A DNA stretch of 64,000 nucleotides from CAZYTM01 sp964649725 (GTDB lineage: Bacteria > Desulfobacterota > Desulfuromonadia > Geobacterales > Geobacteraceae): the NCBI GenBank assembly GCA_964649725.1, contig CAZYTM010000004.1:62001-126000 (forward strand), given 5' to 3'. A program made the translations under genes and the position numbers. Below, piece by piece: positions 35,897 through 44,399 of the stretch. A model generated the notes under the pieces. That model made no database searches. It had not been told where the DNA came from and saw nothing but the letters and a program-made list of their open reading frames with translations. Position 1 is the first letter of the stretch; every line of letters begins with the position of its first letter.

Positions 35897-38320
35897 ATGC
35901 AAATATCTAGGTGCTTGATAATATTAGCTGTTTTGTTATTAGTTCTGTCGGGCTGTTCTGCAGGTCGATCGGCTTTTAGCAGAGCTCAAAAACTTGAAAT
36001 TGAGGGTAAATTGGATGAAGCAGTTGTAAAATATGCAGAGGCTGCGACAGCGAATCCTGATGTTGGTGAATATAGGGTTCGCTATCTTAAAGCAAGCGAA
36101 ATTGCATCACGTAAACATGCGATAACTGGAGATGCATATCTTGCAAGCAATAAGCTTGATGATGCTTTGCGTGAATATCAAACTGCGTACGCTCTAAATC
36201 CTTCTTTTGATCGTGCGCGACAACAGAGTGAATTAGTAATTAAGATTAGAAGTTCTCAATTATACTTCCAAGAAGGTGAGGAATTTGAGAAGAATCGAAA
36301 AAATCGTGAGGCAATAAGATCTTATCAGAAGTCAGTTGATTTGAATCCCGATAATAAGGGTGCTACTGCTGCGCTTGAGCGATTGTTGAAGAATAAGCGC
36401 ACCAAGCTTGACGGATATGAATTGAATTTAAAATCAAATAAACCTATTACGCTGAAATTTAAGGATGCCAAGGTTAAAGAGGTATTTAACATTCTGGCGC
36501 AATTGTCAGGAATTAATTTTATTTTTGATGAAGCATTAAAGGACCAAAATATTAGTATATATTTGGAAAATGCTACATTCCAGCAATCACTTGATATTAT
36601 TACTGGAGTTAATAAACTGGGGCGTAAAGTCCTCAATGAGGGTACAATTATAATCTACCCGAAATCCCCGGAAAAAATTAAGCAATATGAAGAGTTAATA
36701 GTTCAGACGTTCTATTTAAATAAATTAGAGGCAAAAAAAGCTGTCAATCTAATTAGAACTATGCTTCAGGTAAAGAAAATATATGTGAATGAAGAGATGA
36801 ATGCTTTAGTTGTTCGTGATACTCCTGAGGTTATAGAAGTATGCAGAAAGGTCCTGGAAGCAAACGATATCCCTGATGCAGAAGTTCTTCTAGAAGTAGA
36901 AGTTATTGAGGTAGCTAAGAATAATAAAGAACAATTTGGTTTAGCCCTATCAAATTATTCAATTAGTGGTAATGTTCTGACCCCACAAGGTCAATTTTTT
37001 TCAGACACGTTTAATCCTGTTACAAATCAGACAACTAGCGGGACTACATCCGCTACGACTCAGATTACTGCGAGTAACCTTCTTCAGGTATTTAATTGGA
37101 GAGGGCATAGCGGATTTGTAACTGTGCCAAGTGCAACATTTAATTTCGGTAAAACCCTTGCAAATGCTGAAACTTTGTCTAATCCTAAAATTAGAGTTAG
37201 AAATCGCGAAAAAGCTAAGTTTAATGTTGGGACTAGAGTCCCAATTACTACTACGTCATCACCTACTGGTGGAGGAGTGAGCGTCAATGTCCAGTATGTT
37301 GATGTCGGTGTAAAGGTTAACGCTGAGCCGACTATACAATTAAATAATGAAGTATCAATCAAACTGGGGCTTGAAGTTAGCTCTATTATTAATAAAGATA
37401 CGGTTGGTGGGAAGGATAGTTTGACAACGGTTGTAACAATAGGTACGAGAAATCTTGATACAGTTTTGAATCTCAGAGATGGTGAAACAAGTATAATAGG
37501 TGGATTGATGCAGGACTCAAAATCTAAAAGTAAGCGAAAAATATTTCTCCTAGGTGATATTCCTATAATTGGGCCACTTTTCACTGATTCAACAAATGAA
37601 AATAATAAGAATGAACTAATACTAGCAATTACTCCAAGAATTGTTAGAGCTATTACTGTGCCAGATATGGATGTAACTACTTTTTGGTCTGGAAAGGAAG
37701 ATGAGCCTTCGGTTTCAAAACCATATTCTTCATTTGTACAGGAACTTGAAATCACCGGGACATCGACTTTGCCAGTAGCACCACCTTTGAACATTCCAAC
37801 AACACCAGCGGTTACATCTACAACACAAGCAACCCCAACTGAAAAATCTCTGAATTTAACTTCTGTGCAAGGTTCTCAAACGACAGGGTTGAATACAAAT
37901 CCTCCCCAAAGAATTTCTTTAAATATTATTGCACCAACTACGGCTAAATTAAATGAAAATTTTAGTGTTGATTTAGTGGCTAGCGAAGCAAGTGAACTTC
38001 ATAGCACATCGTTTACACTCGTTTATGATCCTATTTTCTTGGAGTTTGTGTCTCTTTCTGAGGGGGGATTGCTTAAAAATGATGGTAAGCCTACAACATT
38101 CAATTTTAATGTAGCGAAAACAAGCGGCCAGATAACAATAAATTTGTCTCGCCCAATTGGATCTAAAGGGGTTAATGGAACAGGGACTCTTGCAAATGTT
38201 ATTTTAAAAGCCAAGAACGTAGGCCCTGGTAATATTGGTTTTATGGAAACAAGATTTATTACTCCCGACGGCAAGACGCTTGAAACGCTTCCATATACAA
38301 CTGTGGTAGAGATACAATAA
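35897..38320 (+). CDS. Secretin lipoprotein with N-terminal TPRs and a C-terminal cohesin domain
   Basis: Outer-membrane channel of the secretion system, 807 residues from ATG 35897. A lipoprotein signal (LVLSGC) is followed by TPR-like repeats (about 20-170), a secretin N-domain with short NolW-type repeats (about 185-310), and the secretin core (about 330-600, with SNPKIRVRNREKAKFNVG and GLMQDS). A Thr/Pro-rich linker leads to a cohesin domain (about 672-807: SFTLVYDPIFLEF, ANVILKAKN). The cohesin after the channel is unusual. AAGGAG lies nine bases before ATG 35897; ATG 35876 and 35828 are in frame. The TPRs may replace a separate pilotin. Confidence 0.9.
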   Translation: MQISRCLIILAVLLLVLSGCSAGRSAFSRAQKLEIEGKLDEAVVKYAEAATANPDVGEYRVRYLKASEIASRKHAITGDAYLASNKLDDALREYQTAYALNPSFDRARQQSELVIKIRSSQLYFQEGEEFEKNRKNREAIRSYQKSVDLNPDNKGATAALERLLKNKRTKLDGYELNLKSNKPITLKFKDAKVKEVFNILAQLSGINFIFDEALKDQNISIYLENATFQQSLDIITGVNKLGRKVLNEGTIIIYPKSPEKIKQYEELIVQTFYLNKLEAKKAVNLIRTMLQVKKIYVNEEMNALVVRDTPEVIEVCRKVLEANDIPDAEVLLEVEVIEVAKNNKEQFGLALSNYSISGNVLTPQGQFFSDTFNPVTNQTTSGTTSATTQITASNLLQVFNWRGHSGFVTVPSATFNFGKTLANAETLSNPKIRVRNREKAKFNVGTRVPITTTSSPTGGGVSVNVQYVDVGVKVNAEPTIQLNNEVSIKLGLEVSSIINKDTVGGKDSLTTVVTIGTRNLDTVLNLRDGETSIIGGLMQDSKSKSKRKIFLLGDIPIIGPLFTDSTNENNKNELILAITPRIVRAITVPDMDVTTFWSGKEDEPSVSKPYSSFVQELEITGTSTLPVAPPLNIPTTPAVTSTTQATPTEKSLNLTSVQGSQTTGLNTNPPQRISLNIIAPTTAKLNENFSVDLVASEASELHSTSFTLVYDPIFLEFVSLSEGGLLKNDGKPTTFNFNVAKTSGQITINLSRPIGSKGVNGTGTLANVILKAKNVGPGNIGFMETRFITPDGKTLETLPYTTVVEIQ

Positions 38321-38343
38321 CATTGATCATTAATCAGTACACC

Positions 38344-38829
38344 ATGATTTCAAATAATAAGGGCATTAGTCTTATTGAATTGGTGGTTACCCTTGTGATT
38401 CTTTCAATTCTAGCTACTCTGATTTTGCCTACTGCACAATTGATGAGTAAACGGACAAAAGAAATTGAATTGAGACGGAGTCTCAGGGTAATAAGGAATT
38501 CAATTGATGAATATAAGAAAACTTATGATAAGGCTATAGATGAAAAGAAAATCATGTCGGTAATGAATAAATCAGGATATCCTGAGTCATTGCAGAAGTT
38601 AGTAGACGGTGATGATTTCGGTGGCCTAGAAAAATACAAGAGGAAATTTCTTCGTAGGATACCTCAAGATCCATTCAATACAGTAAAACCGGGTGAAGAG
38701 CCTAAATGGGGGTTAAGATCCTATGTGGATCAACCGGACAGTACTAATTGGGGTGGGGAAGACGTTTTTGATATTTATTCACTTAGTAATGAAACTGCTA
38801 TCGACGGTACGAAGTATAAGGATTGGTAA
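38344..38829 (+). CDS. Type IV-like pseudopilin (non-canonical cleavage residue)
   Basis: A 162-residue pseudopilin with a seven-residue leader and the class III cleavage motif KG/ISLIELVV: glycine at -1, glutamate at +5, but isoleucine instead of the usual Phe or Met at +1. A hydrophobic helix and a soluble C-terminal domain with QDPF and GLRSYVD, similar to GspG, follow. TTG 38323 is the longer alternative start. No prepilin peptidase is encoded in the window, so one must be supplied from elsewhere. Confidence 0.85.
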   Translation: MISNNKGISLIELVVTLVILSILATLILPTAQLMSKRTKEIELRRSLRVIRNSIDEYKKTYDKAIDEKKIMSVMNKSGYPESLQKLVDGDDFGGLEKYKRKFLRRIPQDPFNTVKPGEEPKWGLRSYVDQPDSTNWGGEDVFDIYSLSNETAIDGTKYKDW

Positions 38830-38837
38830 ATATATAT

Positions 38838-39242
38838 ATGAGTATTCGATCGTTTTGCGGTAAAAAAGGTTTTACCTTAATAGAATTGATGATAGTAATG
38901 ACTATCATAGGGATACTTGCAGCTATTGCGGTGCCAAATTACAGGTGGGGTATTATTAGGGCAAAAGAAGCAGTTTTAAGGGAAACGCTTTATCACTTTA
39001 GATCTATCATTGACCAGTATTATGCAGACCAAGGAAAGTATCCTGACTCATTACAGGAATTGGCTGACAAGAAATATCTTCGAGATATTCCAAAGGACCC
39101 TTTTACTGGAAACAAAGATTTATGGAAAATTATCCCACCACAAGCGTCTACAGATGGAGGTGAGGTGAAGGGATCAGTATATGATGTAAAAAGTGGATCT
39201 GATTTGATTGGCTCTAACAACATTCCATACAATGAATGGTAA
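38838..39242 (+). CDS. Major pseudopilin (GspG/OxpG-like)
   Basis: A 134-residue protein with leader ending KKG/FTLIELM, a perfect prepilin cleavage site with +1 Phe and +5 Glu. GspG-type features follow: DIPKDPFTGNKDLWKI and the calcium-loop-like C-terminus. ATG 38838 is chosen over TTG 38823, giving an 11-residue leader. It resembles OxpG of the G. sulfurreducens atypical T2SS, whose loss blocks export of a multicopper protein. That cargo gene is not visible here. Confidence 0.88.
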   Translation: MSIRSFCGKKGFTLIELMIVMTIIGILAAIAVPNYRWGIIRAKEAVLRETLYHFRSIIDQYYADQGKYPDSLQELADKKYLRDIPKDPFTGNKDLWKIIPPQASTDGGEVKGSVYDVKSGSDLIGSNNIPYNEW

Positions 39243-39284
39243 CTAATATAATTATAACTATATGAATTTAAGGCTGAGCATAAA

Positions 39285-39950
39285 ATGATACAGTTTCACA
39301 ATGTTTACATGTCTTATCAAAAAGACAGTTCTGCATTACATGGCATTAATTTAGTAATTGAAAAAGGAGAATTTGTTTATGTAACTGGTGCCTCTGGCGC
39401 AGGGAAATCTACACTTCTTAGACTAATGTATGCTGGACTTATGCCGACGCGTGGTCAGGTAATCATCGATGGGCAGAATATTGCCAGATTATCCTCTAGG
39501 CAGATTCCGTTTTTTCGTCGTTCAATTGGGGTAGTATTTCAAGATTTTAAGTTGCTGCCGAATCGGACTGTGATGGAAAATGTTGCAATTACATTGGAAG
39601 TCCTAGGATGGGGTCAAAAAGATATTGGGAAAAAAGTGTTTTATGTCTTAAAACAGATGGGGCTTGAGCATAAAATTAATACGACTCCGCTTCGACTTTC
39701 AGGAGGTGAACAACAACGTGTAGCTTTAGCTCGTGCCTTAGTTAATGACCCTAAGATATTACTTGCTGACGAACCTACAGGGAATCTGGATGATCTGAAT
39801 AAAGAGCAGATTTTATCAATTTTCAGGGAAGCAAATATTCGTGGTACGACGGTAGTTGTAGCAACTCATGATAGACGTCTTATTGAAAAATGCCCCAAAA
39901 AAGTTATAGTTCTCGACCAAGGTGAAATACTGGAGGGACATGATGACTAG
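39285..39950 (+). CDS. ftsE: Cell-division ABC ATPase FtsE
   Basis: Forms the FtsEX complex that drives septal amidase activation. The 221-residue ATPase has Walker A GASGAGKS (35-42), the signature LSGGEQQRVALARA and Walker B LLADEPTGNLD. It overlaps ftsX by 8-11 bases. ftsE-ftsX-envC-ctpA is a wall-remodelling operon, here directly behind the secretion genes. Confidence 0.95.
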   Translation: MIQFHNVYMSYQKDSSALHGINLVIEKGEFVYVTGASGAGKSTLLRLMYAGLMPTRGQVIIDGQNIARLSSRQIPFFRRSIGVVFQDFKLLPNRTVMENVAITLEVLGWGQKDIGKKVFYVLKQMGLEHKINTTPLRLSGGEQQRVALARALVNDPKILLADEPTGNLDDLNKEQILSIFREANIRGTTVVVATHDRRLIEKCPKKVIVLDQGEILEGHDD

Positions 39951-40887
39951 CAATAAACCGGTAAAAAGGCAGAAATTTGCCAATGAAGGTTTTGCCGGTA
40001 GATTTCGTTATTTTTCAGGTAGAGCATTAACAAACATGCGGCAAAATATTTTGGTTAACGTCCTGACTATAAGCACTATTTCACTTGCGATTCTGATAAT
40101 TTCTTTATTCCTTTTAGTGTTCGTCAACCTTGAAAGTGTTGCAGAAAATTGGAGTAGAAAAGTTCAAGTAACAATATATTTTGAACGTGAGTTGCAACCC
40201 TTCGAATTTAGTTCTTTAAAAGGGAAAATATTGTCATTGGTCGGTACTGAACGGGTAATTTACGTAACAAAGGATGAAGGGTTAAAGCGTTTCCGGTCTC
40301 GCTTGAAAGGACAAGAATCTTTGCTTGAAGGAGTTTCAGCTGATGTTTTGCCGGCATCTATTGAGATATCTTTGAAAAGGGCTTATCGTAGTAGTGATGT
40401 TATAAATTCGTATGTTACTGAATTAAAAAAAATTCCTGGAATAACAGAGGTACAGTATGGGGAAGAATGGGTACGGCGATTCAGTACATTCCTAACATTT
40501 ATGCGGTTAATTGGCTTATTGTTAGGAAGCTTTCTTGTGCTGGCAGTCATATTTATTGTTTCAAATACTATTAAGCTTACAATATTTGCTCGCAAGGATG
40601 AATTGGAAATTCTTGGTCTTGTTGGCGCAACAAGATTATTTATTAAAGCTCCATTTCTTATAGAAGGTATATTGCAGGGAGCTGTCGGTTCAATTTTAGC
40701 AATACTTATTCTGCTTTTATGTTATTTTGGTTTTTTGCATAATGCAGGGAATTTTCTCAGTTTTAATCTCGCTGTTACAGGTATTTCATTCCTTCCACCA
40801 ATGCACCTTGTTGGAATATTTTTAAGTGGGATACTACTAGGTTTTCTGGGGAGTCTTATTTCCTTGAAGCGCTTTATTTGTGTATAA
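39940..40887 (+). CDS. ftsX: Cell-division permease-like protein FtsX
   Basis: Membrane partner of FtsE with four membrane helices (near residues 38-60, 185-210, 235-262 and 283-305) and a periplasmic loop (about 65-180) that would contact EnvC. ATG 39940 or 39943, with GGAGGG shortly before, is better than the upstream GTG. It has no transport role; it transmits ATP hydrolysis to the envC product encoded immediately downstream. Confidence 0.92.
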   Translation: MMTSNKPVKRQKFANEGFAGRFRYFSGRALTNMRQNILVNVLTISTISLAILIISLFLLVFVNLESVAENWSRKVQVTIYFERELQPFEFSSLKGKILSLVGTERVIYVTKDEGLKRFRSRLKGQESLLEGVSADVLPASIEISLKRAYRSSDVINSYVTELKKIPGITEVQYGEEWVRRFSTFLTFMRLIGLLLGSFLVLAVIFIVSNTIKLTIFARKDELEILGLVGATRLFIKAPFLIEGILQGAVGSILAILILLLCYFGFLHNAGNFLSFNLAVTGISFLPPMHLVGIFLSGILLGFLGSLISLKRFICV

Positions 40888-40891
40888 TATT

Positions 40892-42079
40892 ATGACAATA
40901 GTTTGTGTAGTTGCATATTTAATTATTTTTTTGTCGTTGTGTGGTGAACTCTGCGCAGATGTAAATGAGGAGTTAAAAGGGATAAATAAGGAAATTAAAG
41001 AAAAAAAGCTTTTGATTAATAAAACTCGTAAAGTAGAAAATATTGTAAGCAATGAACTTCAAAAGATAAATATTAGTTTGCATGAAAAAGAATTAAATCT
41101 TAAATCTTTGGGGAAGGATCTTAAAGGAGTTGAGGCTGTATTGGTTAATACTCAGAAAGATATAGATAATGTTCGTAAAGAAGCCGATTATAAACTTAAG
41201 CAGATAAAACTGCGATTAGCATCTTTATATAAGGCTGGTGAACTAGGTAATACACGTACTTTTTTCTCATCAGAATCATTACCGCAATTGGTTGAAAATA
41301 TTCGCTATATGCAATCGGTATTGGTTAATGATAGAAATATTTATAATGAATATACTGCAAAGGTTGAACGTCTGAAGATTTTAAAATCTTCACTTGAAAA
41401 TGATTTGCAGCGCAAAGAAAAAATAAAACAAAGTATAGTAGATAAAAAAATTGAAATTGAGGCTGAAAAGAAGAAGAAAGCTACTTATCTATCAAAACTA
41501 AGAGAAGAAAAGAAAAATTATCTTGCTTCTTTGCATGAATTAGAAGCTAATGCACGAAGGTTGCAGGCAATGGTTGAGCGGCTTGAAGCTAAAAGTAGGA
41601 AAAGTTACACTAATAAAAGTAGTCAAAAAAAACAAATTATTGGAGGTCAATCTTCTCCTAATATTCCAGACAAAGGTTTTGGTACTCTAAAGGGGAAATT
41701 ATTTTTGCCGGTAAAAGGTGAAATCATCAGTCGATTTGGGCGCCATAAACATCCAGAATTCAATTCATTTACTGTAAACAATGGTATATCAATATCTGCG
41801 CCTGTAGGCTCTGATATTCATGCTGTTTATGATGGCCAAATAATTTTTGCTGATTATTTTAAGGGCTATGGCAATATGATTATAGTAGATCATGGCGGTG
41901 GATTTTTCAGCTTATATGCTCACGCATCAAAATTAGTGAAAAAAGTAGGCATTAATGTGACAAAAAATGATGTTATTGCTAATGTTGGAGATTCTGATTC
42001 AAGTAAGGGGTCAATGCTCTATTTTGAGATTAGGTATCAAGGGAAACCAGTTGATCCGGCACTTTGGTTTAAATTATAA
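40892..42079 (+). CDS. envC: EnvC-like amidase activator (degenerate LytM domain)
   Basis: A periplasmic protein of about 395 residues: signal peptide, long coiled coil (about 25-240) and a C-terminal LytM fold. The zinc ligands of active M23 peptidases are missing: the first HxGxD is NNGIS, the last HLHFE is MLYFE. One YAHAS histidine remains. As in E. coli EnvC, it should therefore activate an amidase, not cut itself. ATG 40892 lies four bases after ftsX. The gene order supports the FtsEX-EnvC pathway. Confidence 0.9.
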   Translation: MTIVCVVAYLIIFLSLCGELCADVNEELKGINKEIKEKKLLINKTRKVENIVSNELQKINISLHEKELNLKSLGKDLKGVEAVLVNTQKDIDNVRKEADYKLKQIKLRLASLYKAGELGNTRTFFSSESLPQLVENIRYMQSVLVNDRNIYNEYTAKVERLKILKSSLENDLQRKEKIKQSIVDKKIEIEAEKKKKATYLSKLREEKKNYLASLHELEANARRLQAMVERLEAKSRKSYTNKSSQKKQIIGGQSSPNIPDKGFGTLKGKLFLPVKGEIISRFGRHKHPEFNSFTVNNGISISAPVGSDIHAVYDGQIIFADYFKGYGNMIIVDHGGGFFSLYAHASKLVKKVGINVTKNDVIANVGDSDSSKGSMLYFEIRYQGKPVDPALWFKL

Positions 42080-42141
42080 ATATATATTGTGAATATAGTT
42101 TCTCATAAATTTTATTATCAAGAAATGATATGGGGGAATAA

Positions 42142-43458
42142 ATGTTGCCTGCTAAAAAAGGTAGAATAAATGTCACTTTGTTAATAATTGTTGCAGTTAT
42201 GTCTCTTGCATTTGGGTCTTACAAACTCAGTGCAGCTCAGACTGGTGGCGAGTATGAATCAATTGAACTTTTTACAGATGTACTCTCTATTGTCAAAAAG
42301 AGTTATGTTGAAGAAGTTGATACAAAGAAACTTATATATGGGGCAATTAATGGCATGTTAGCATCATTAGATCCTCATAGCTCATTTATGCCTCCTGAAA
42401 CATACAAGGAAATGAAAATTGATACTAAAGGGACATTTGGCGGGCTAGGTATTGAGATTTCTGTAAAAGATGGAATTTTGACTGTAATATCCCCAATTGA
42501 AGATACTCCTGCATTTAAGGCAGGGATTAAGTCCGGAGATCAGATACTCAAAATAGATGATAAGTATACTAAAGACCTGAGTTTGATGGATGCAGTAAAA
42601 CGGATGCGTGGGCAAAAAGGATCAAAAGTAACTCTAACAATTAATCGTGAGGGTTTTGAAAAGCCGAAGGAGTTCCCGCTTGTTAGAGATATTATTCAAG
42701 TAAAGAGTGTTAAATTCAAGTCGCTTGATGATGGGTTTGGCTATATTAGAGTTGCCCAGTTCCAAGAAAAAACAGATGAAGACCTTGGTAAAGCACTTCA
42801 ATCGCTTCGAAAAGATAATGGTTCATTAAAAGGGCTAGTTCTGGACTTGCGTAATGATCCAGGTGGTCTTCTAGATCAAGCAGTGAGAGTGGCTGAACAT
42901 TTTATTTCTGAAGGAGAATTAATAGTTTACACAGAAGGGCGTGAGAAAGATTCAAAAATGAAATTTACATCTCGCAAAGGTGCGAAAGAACCAAATTATC
43001 CTATCGTTGTGTTAATTAATAGTGGTAGTGCCAGTGCATCTGAAATAGTTGCTGGCGCACTTCAAGATCATAAAAGGGCAGTTGTAATGGGTACACAAAG
43101 TTTTGGCAAAGGTTCAGTTCAAACAATTATTCCACTCTCTGATAACTCAGGTTTACGGCTCACTACGGCTAGATATTTTACCCCAAGTGGTCGGTCAATT
43201 CAGGCCAAGGGGATAACTCCTGATATAATTGTCGAACGACTTGAATTGCCACAATCGGATAAGAAAGAGCCGAATCATATTCGAGAAAAAGATTTAGAAA
43301 ATCATTTTGAAACAGGTGATAAGCCTATTCAAGGTGAAAGGAAAAATGAAAAGGTACCGAATTACAAAAATGATGAACAAATTAGAAGTGATTATCAGAT
43401 TCTCAGGGCCTTGGATTTATTGAAAGGATGGGATATCCTGAAAAAAGTTACAAGCTAG
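42142..43458 (+). CDS. ctpA: C-terminal processing peptidase (S41, CtpA)
   Basis: A 438-residue periplasmic serine peptidase with N-terminal signal/anchor, PDZ domain (about 90-170) and S41 core. The nucleophile lies in SGSASASE (294-301); the catalytic lysine is K323 in SFGKGSVQ. It degrades or trims exported proteins and often the wall hydrolase regulators with which it is co-transcribed. GGGGGAA precedes ATG 42142. A long AT-only dyad follows the stop. Confidence 0.95.
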   Translation: MLPAKKGRINVTLLIIVAVMSLAFGSYKLSAAQTGGEYESIELFTDVLSIVKKSYVEEVDTKKLIYGAINGMLASLDPHSSFMPPETYKEMKIDTKGTFGGLGIEISVKDGILTVISPIEDTPAFKAGIKSGDQILKIDDKYTKDLSLMDAVKRMRGQKGSKVTLTINREGFEKPKEFPLVRDIIQVKSVKFKSLDDGFGYIRVAQFQEKTDEDLGKALQSLRKDNGSLKGLVLDLRNDPGGLLDQAVRVAEHFISEGELIVYTEGREKDSKMKFTSRKGAKEPNYPIVVLINSGSASASEIVAGALQDHKRAVVMGTQSFGKGSVQTIIPLSDNSGLRLTTARYFTPSGRSIQAKGITPDIIVERLELPQSDKKEPNHIREKDLENHFETGDKPIQGERKNEKVPNYKNDEQIRSDYQILRALDLLKGWDILKKVTS

Positions 43459-43499
43459 TTAAATTACTTAAGTTATATATTAAGGGAATAGTTAGGTAA

Positions 43500-43535
43500 A
43501 ATATTTTAAAAAAAAATTATTTAATTTAAAATATT
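43500..43535. repeat. AT-only dyad between ctpA and the SARP regulator gene
   Basis: AATATTTTAAA (43500-43510) and TTTAAAATATT (43525-43535) are exact inverted copies. It ends four bases before a candidate -35 box, so it could be an operator or a weak terminator of ctpA. Confidence 0.55.
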
Positions 43536-43538
43536 CCA

Positions 43539-43565
43539 TTGACTTCTTTGGTCATCTGGTATAAA
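43539..43565 (+). promoter_or_regulatory. Candidate promoter of the SARP-type regulator gene
   Basis: TTGACT (43539-43544) and TATAAA (43560-43565), but the spacer is only 15 bases, which suggests a weak or activator-dependent promoter. Confidence 0.45.
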
Positions 43566-43614
43566 AATCATTCAGTGATATTAGTTATATGAATGAAGGG
43601 GGCATTGTTAAATT

Positions 43615-44247
43615 GTGAGTCGAATTAAATCAAACAATAAGCAGGATGAATCTGAAAAAATTATAGTGTCGACCTTTGGCGGGCTTTCTATTTATTTTCG
43701 TAATGCGCCTATAACAATAATATGGGAAAGTCAAAAAGCTCGGCTATTGTTCTGTTATCTACTTGTTACTTATGATCAATGGATTCACCGTGATAAACTG
43801 ATAGATTTACTTTGGCCAGGTTGCAATGTGGGAGCAGGTGCAAATAATTTTAAGACAACAGTTAGCAGACTACGTAAATCATTTACTGGTGCTCAATGTG
43901 TTAATCCTGTAATTACTCAAGGCGAAGGAGTTAGAATCAATATTAACGCATTTTCTCTTGATGCCAGTCAATTTAGATCAAAAGCAATAACCGGAATCAA
44001 GCTTCAGGCACGTGGTGAGCTAAAGTCTGCCCGCCAGTATCTTGAAGCTGCACAAGACCTTTATATGGGGGATTTCCTTTCGGAAGAGCCTTTTAATACT
44101 TTTATTACTGCTACACGTAATGAACTCGCAGAACTAAATTCTGCAGTAATCCGTTCTCTGGAAAAGATATATCAGCAAGAAGGCAATCGAGACGGGTTAG
44201 AAGCTATTTTTGCTCTCAAAAAAAGTTTTGTCCCTGAATTAGTATAG
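43615..44247 (+). CDS. SARP/BTAD-family transcriptional regulator (GSU1771-like)
   Basis: A 210-residue regulator with an OmpR-like winged helix (about 15-105: LLFCYLLVTYDQWIHRDKLIDLLWPG, FKTTVSRLRK) and the start of a BTAD helical domain (about 115-205). It is much shorter than Streptomyces AfsR. Position next to ctpA and size match GSU1771 of G. sulfurreducens, whose inactivation raises PilA and Fe(III) oxide reduction. Orthology is inferred by synteny, not shown. It starts with GTG and has its own candidate promoter and dyads on both sides. Confidence 0.85.
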   Translation: MSRIKSNNKQDESEKIIVSTFGGLSIYFRNAPITIIWESQKARLLFCYLLVTYDQWIHRDKLIDLLWPGCNVGAGANNFKTTVSRLRKSFTGAQCVNPVITQGEGVRININAFSLDASQFRSKAITGIKLQARGELKSARQYLEAAQDLYMGDFLSEEPFNTFITATRNELAELNSAVIRSLEKIYQQEGNRDGLEAIFALKKSFVPELV

Positions 44248-44310
44248 CATTCTCCTATCCTACCCGCTTTAGCCATATTTATAATCTTGCTGCTGCAGTT
44301 TATCTTCAGT

Positions 44311-44346
44311 GAATTTATTTGATGACAGCTTTTAAAAAATAAATTC
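44311..44346. repeat. Dyad between the SARP gene and the Ig-like lipoprotein gene
   Basis: GAATTTATT (44311-44319) and AATAAATTC (44338-44346) form a perfect 9-base inverted repeat with an 18-base centre. A possible regulator site, or simply AT-rich chance. Confidence 0.4.
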
Positions 44347-44399
44347 GAACAACACACACAAAATAATATAAATTTATATATAAATATTACAGGATCAAG

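Noticed and set aside
37084..37794. 236-codon frame antisense to the secretin gene
   Set aside because: Shadow of the Thr/Val-rich secretin coding sequence; no family resemblance.
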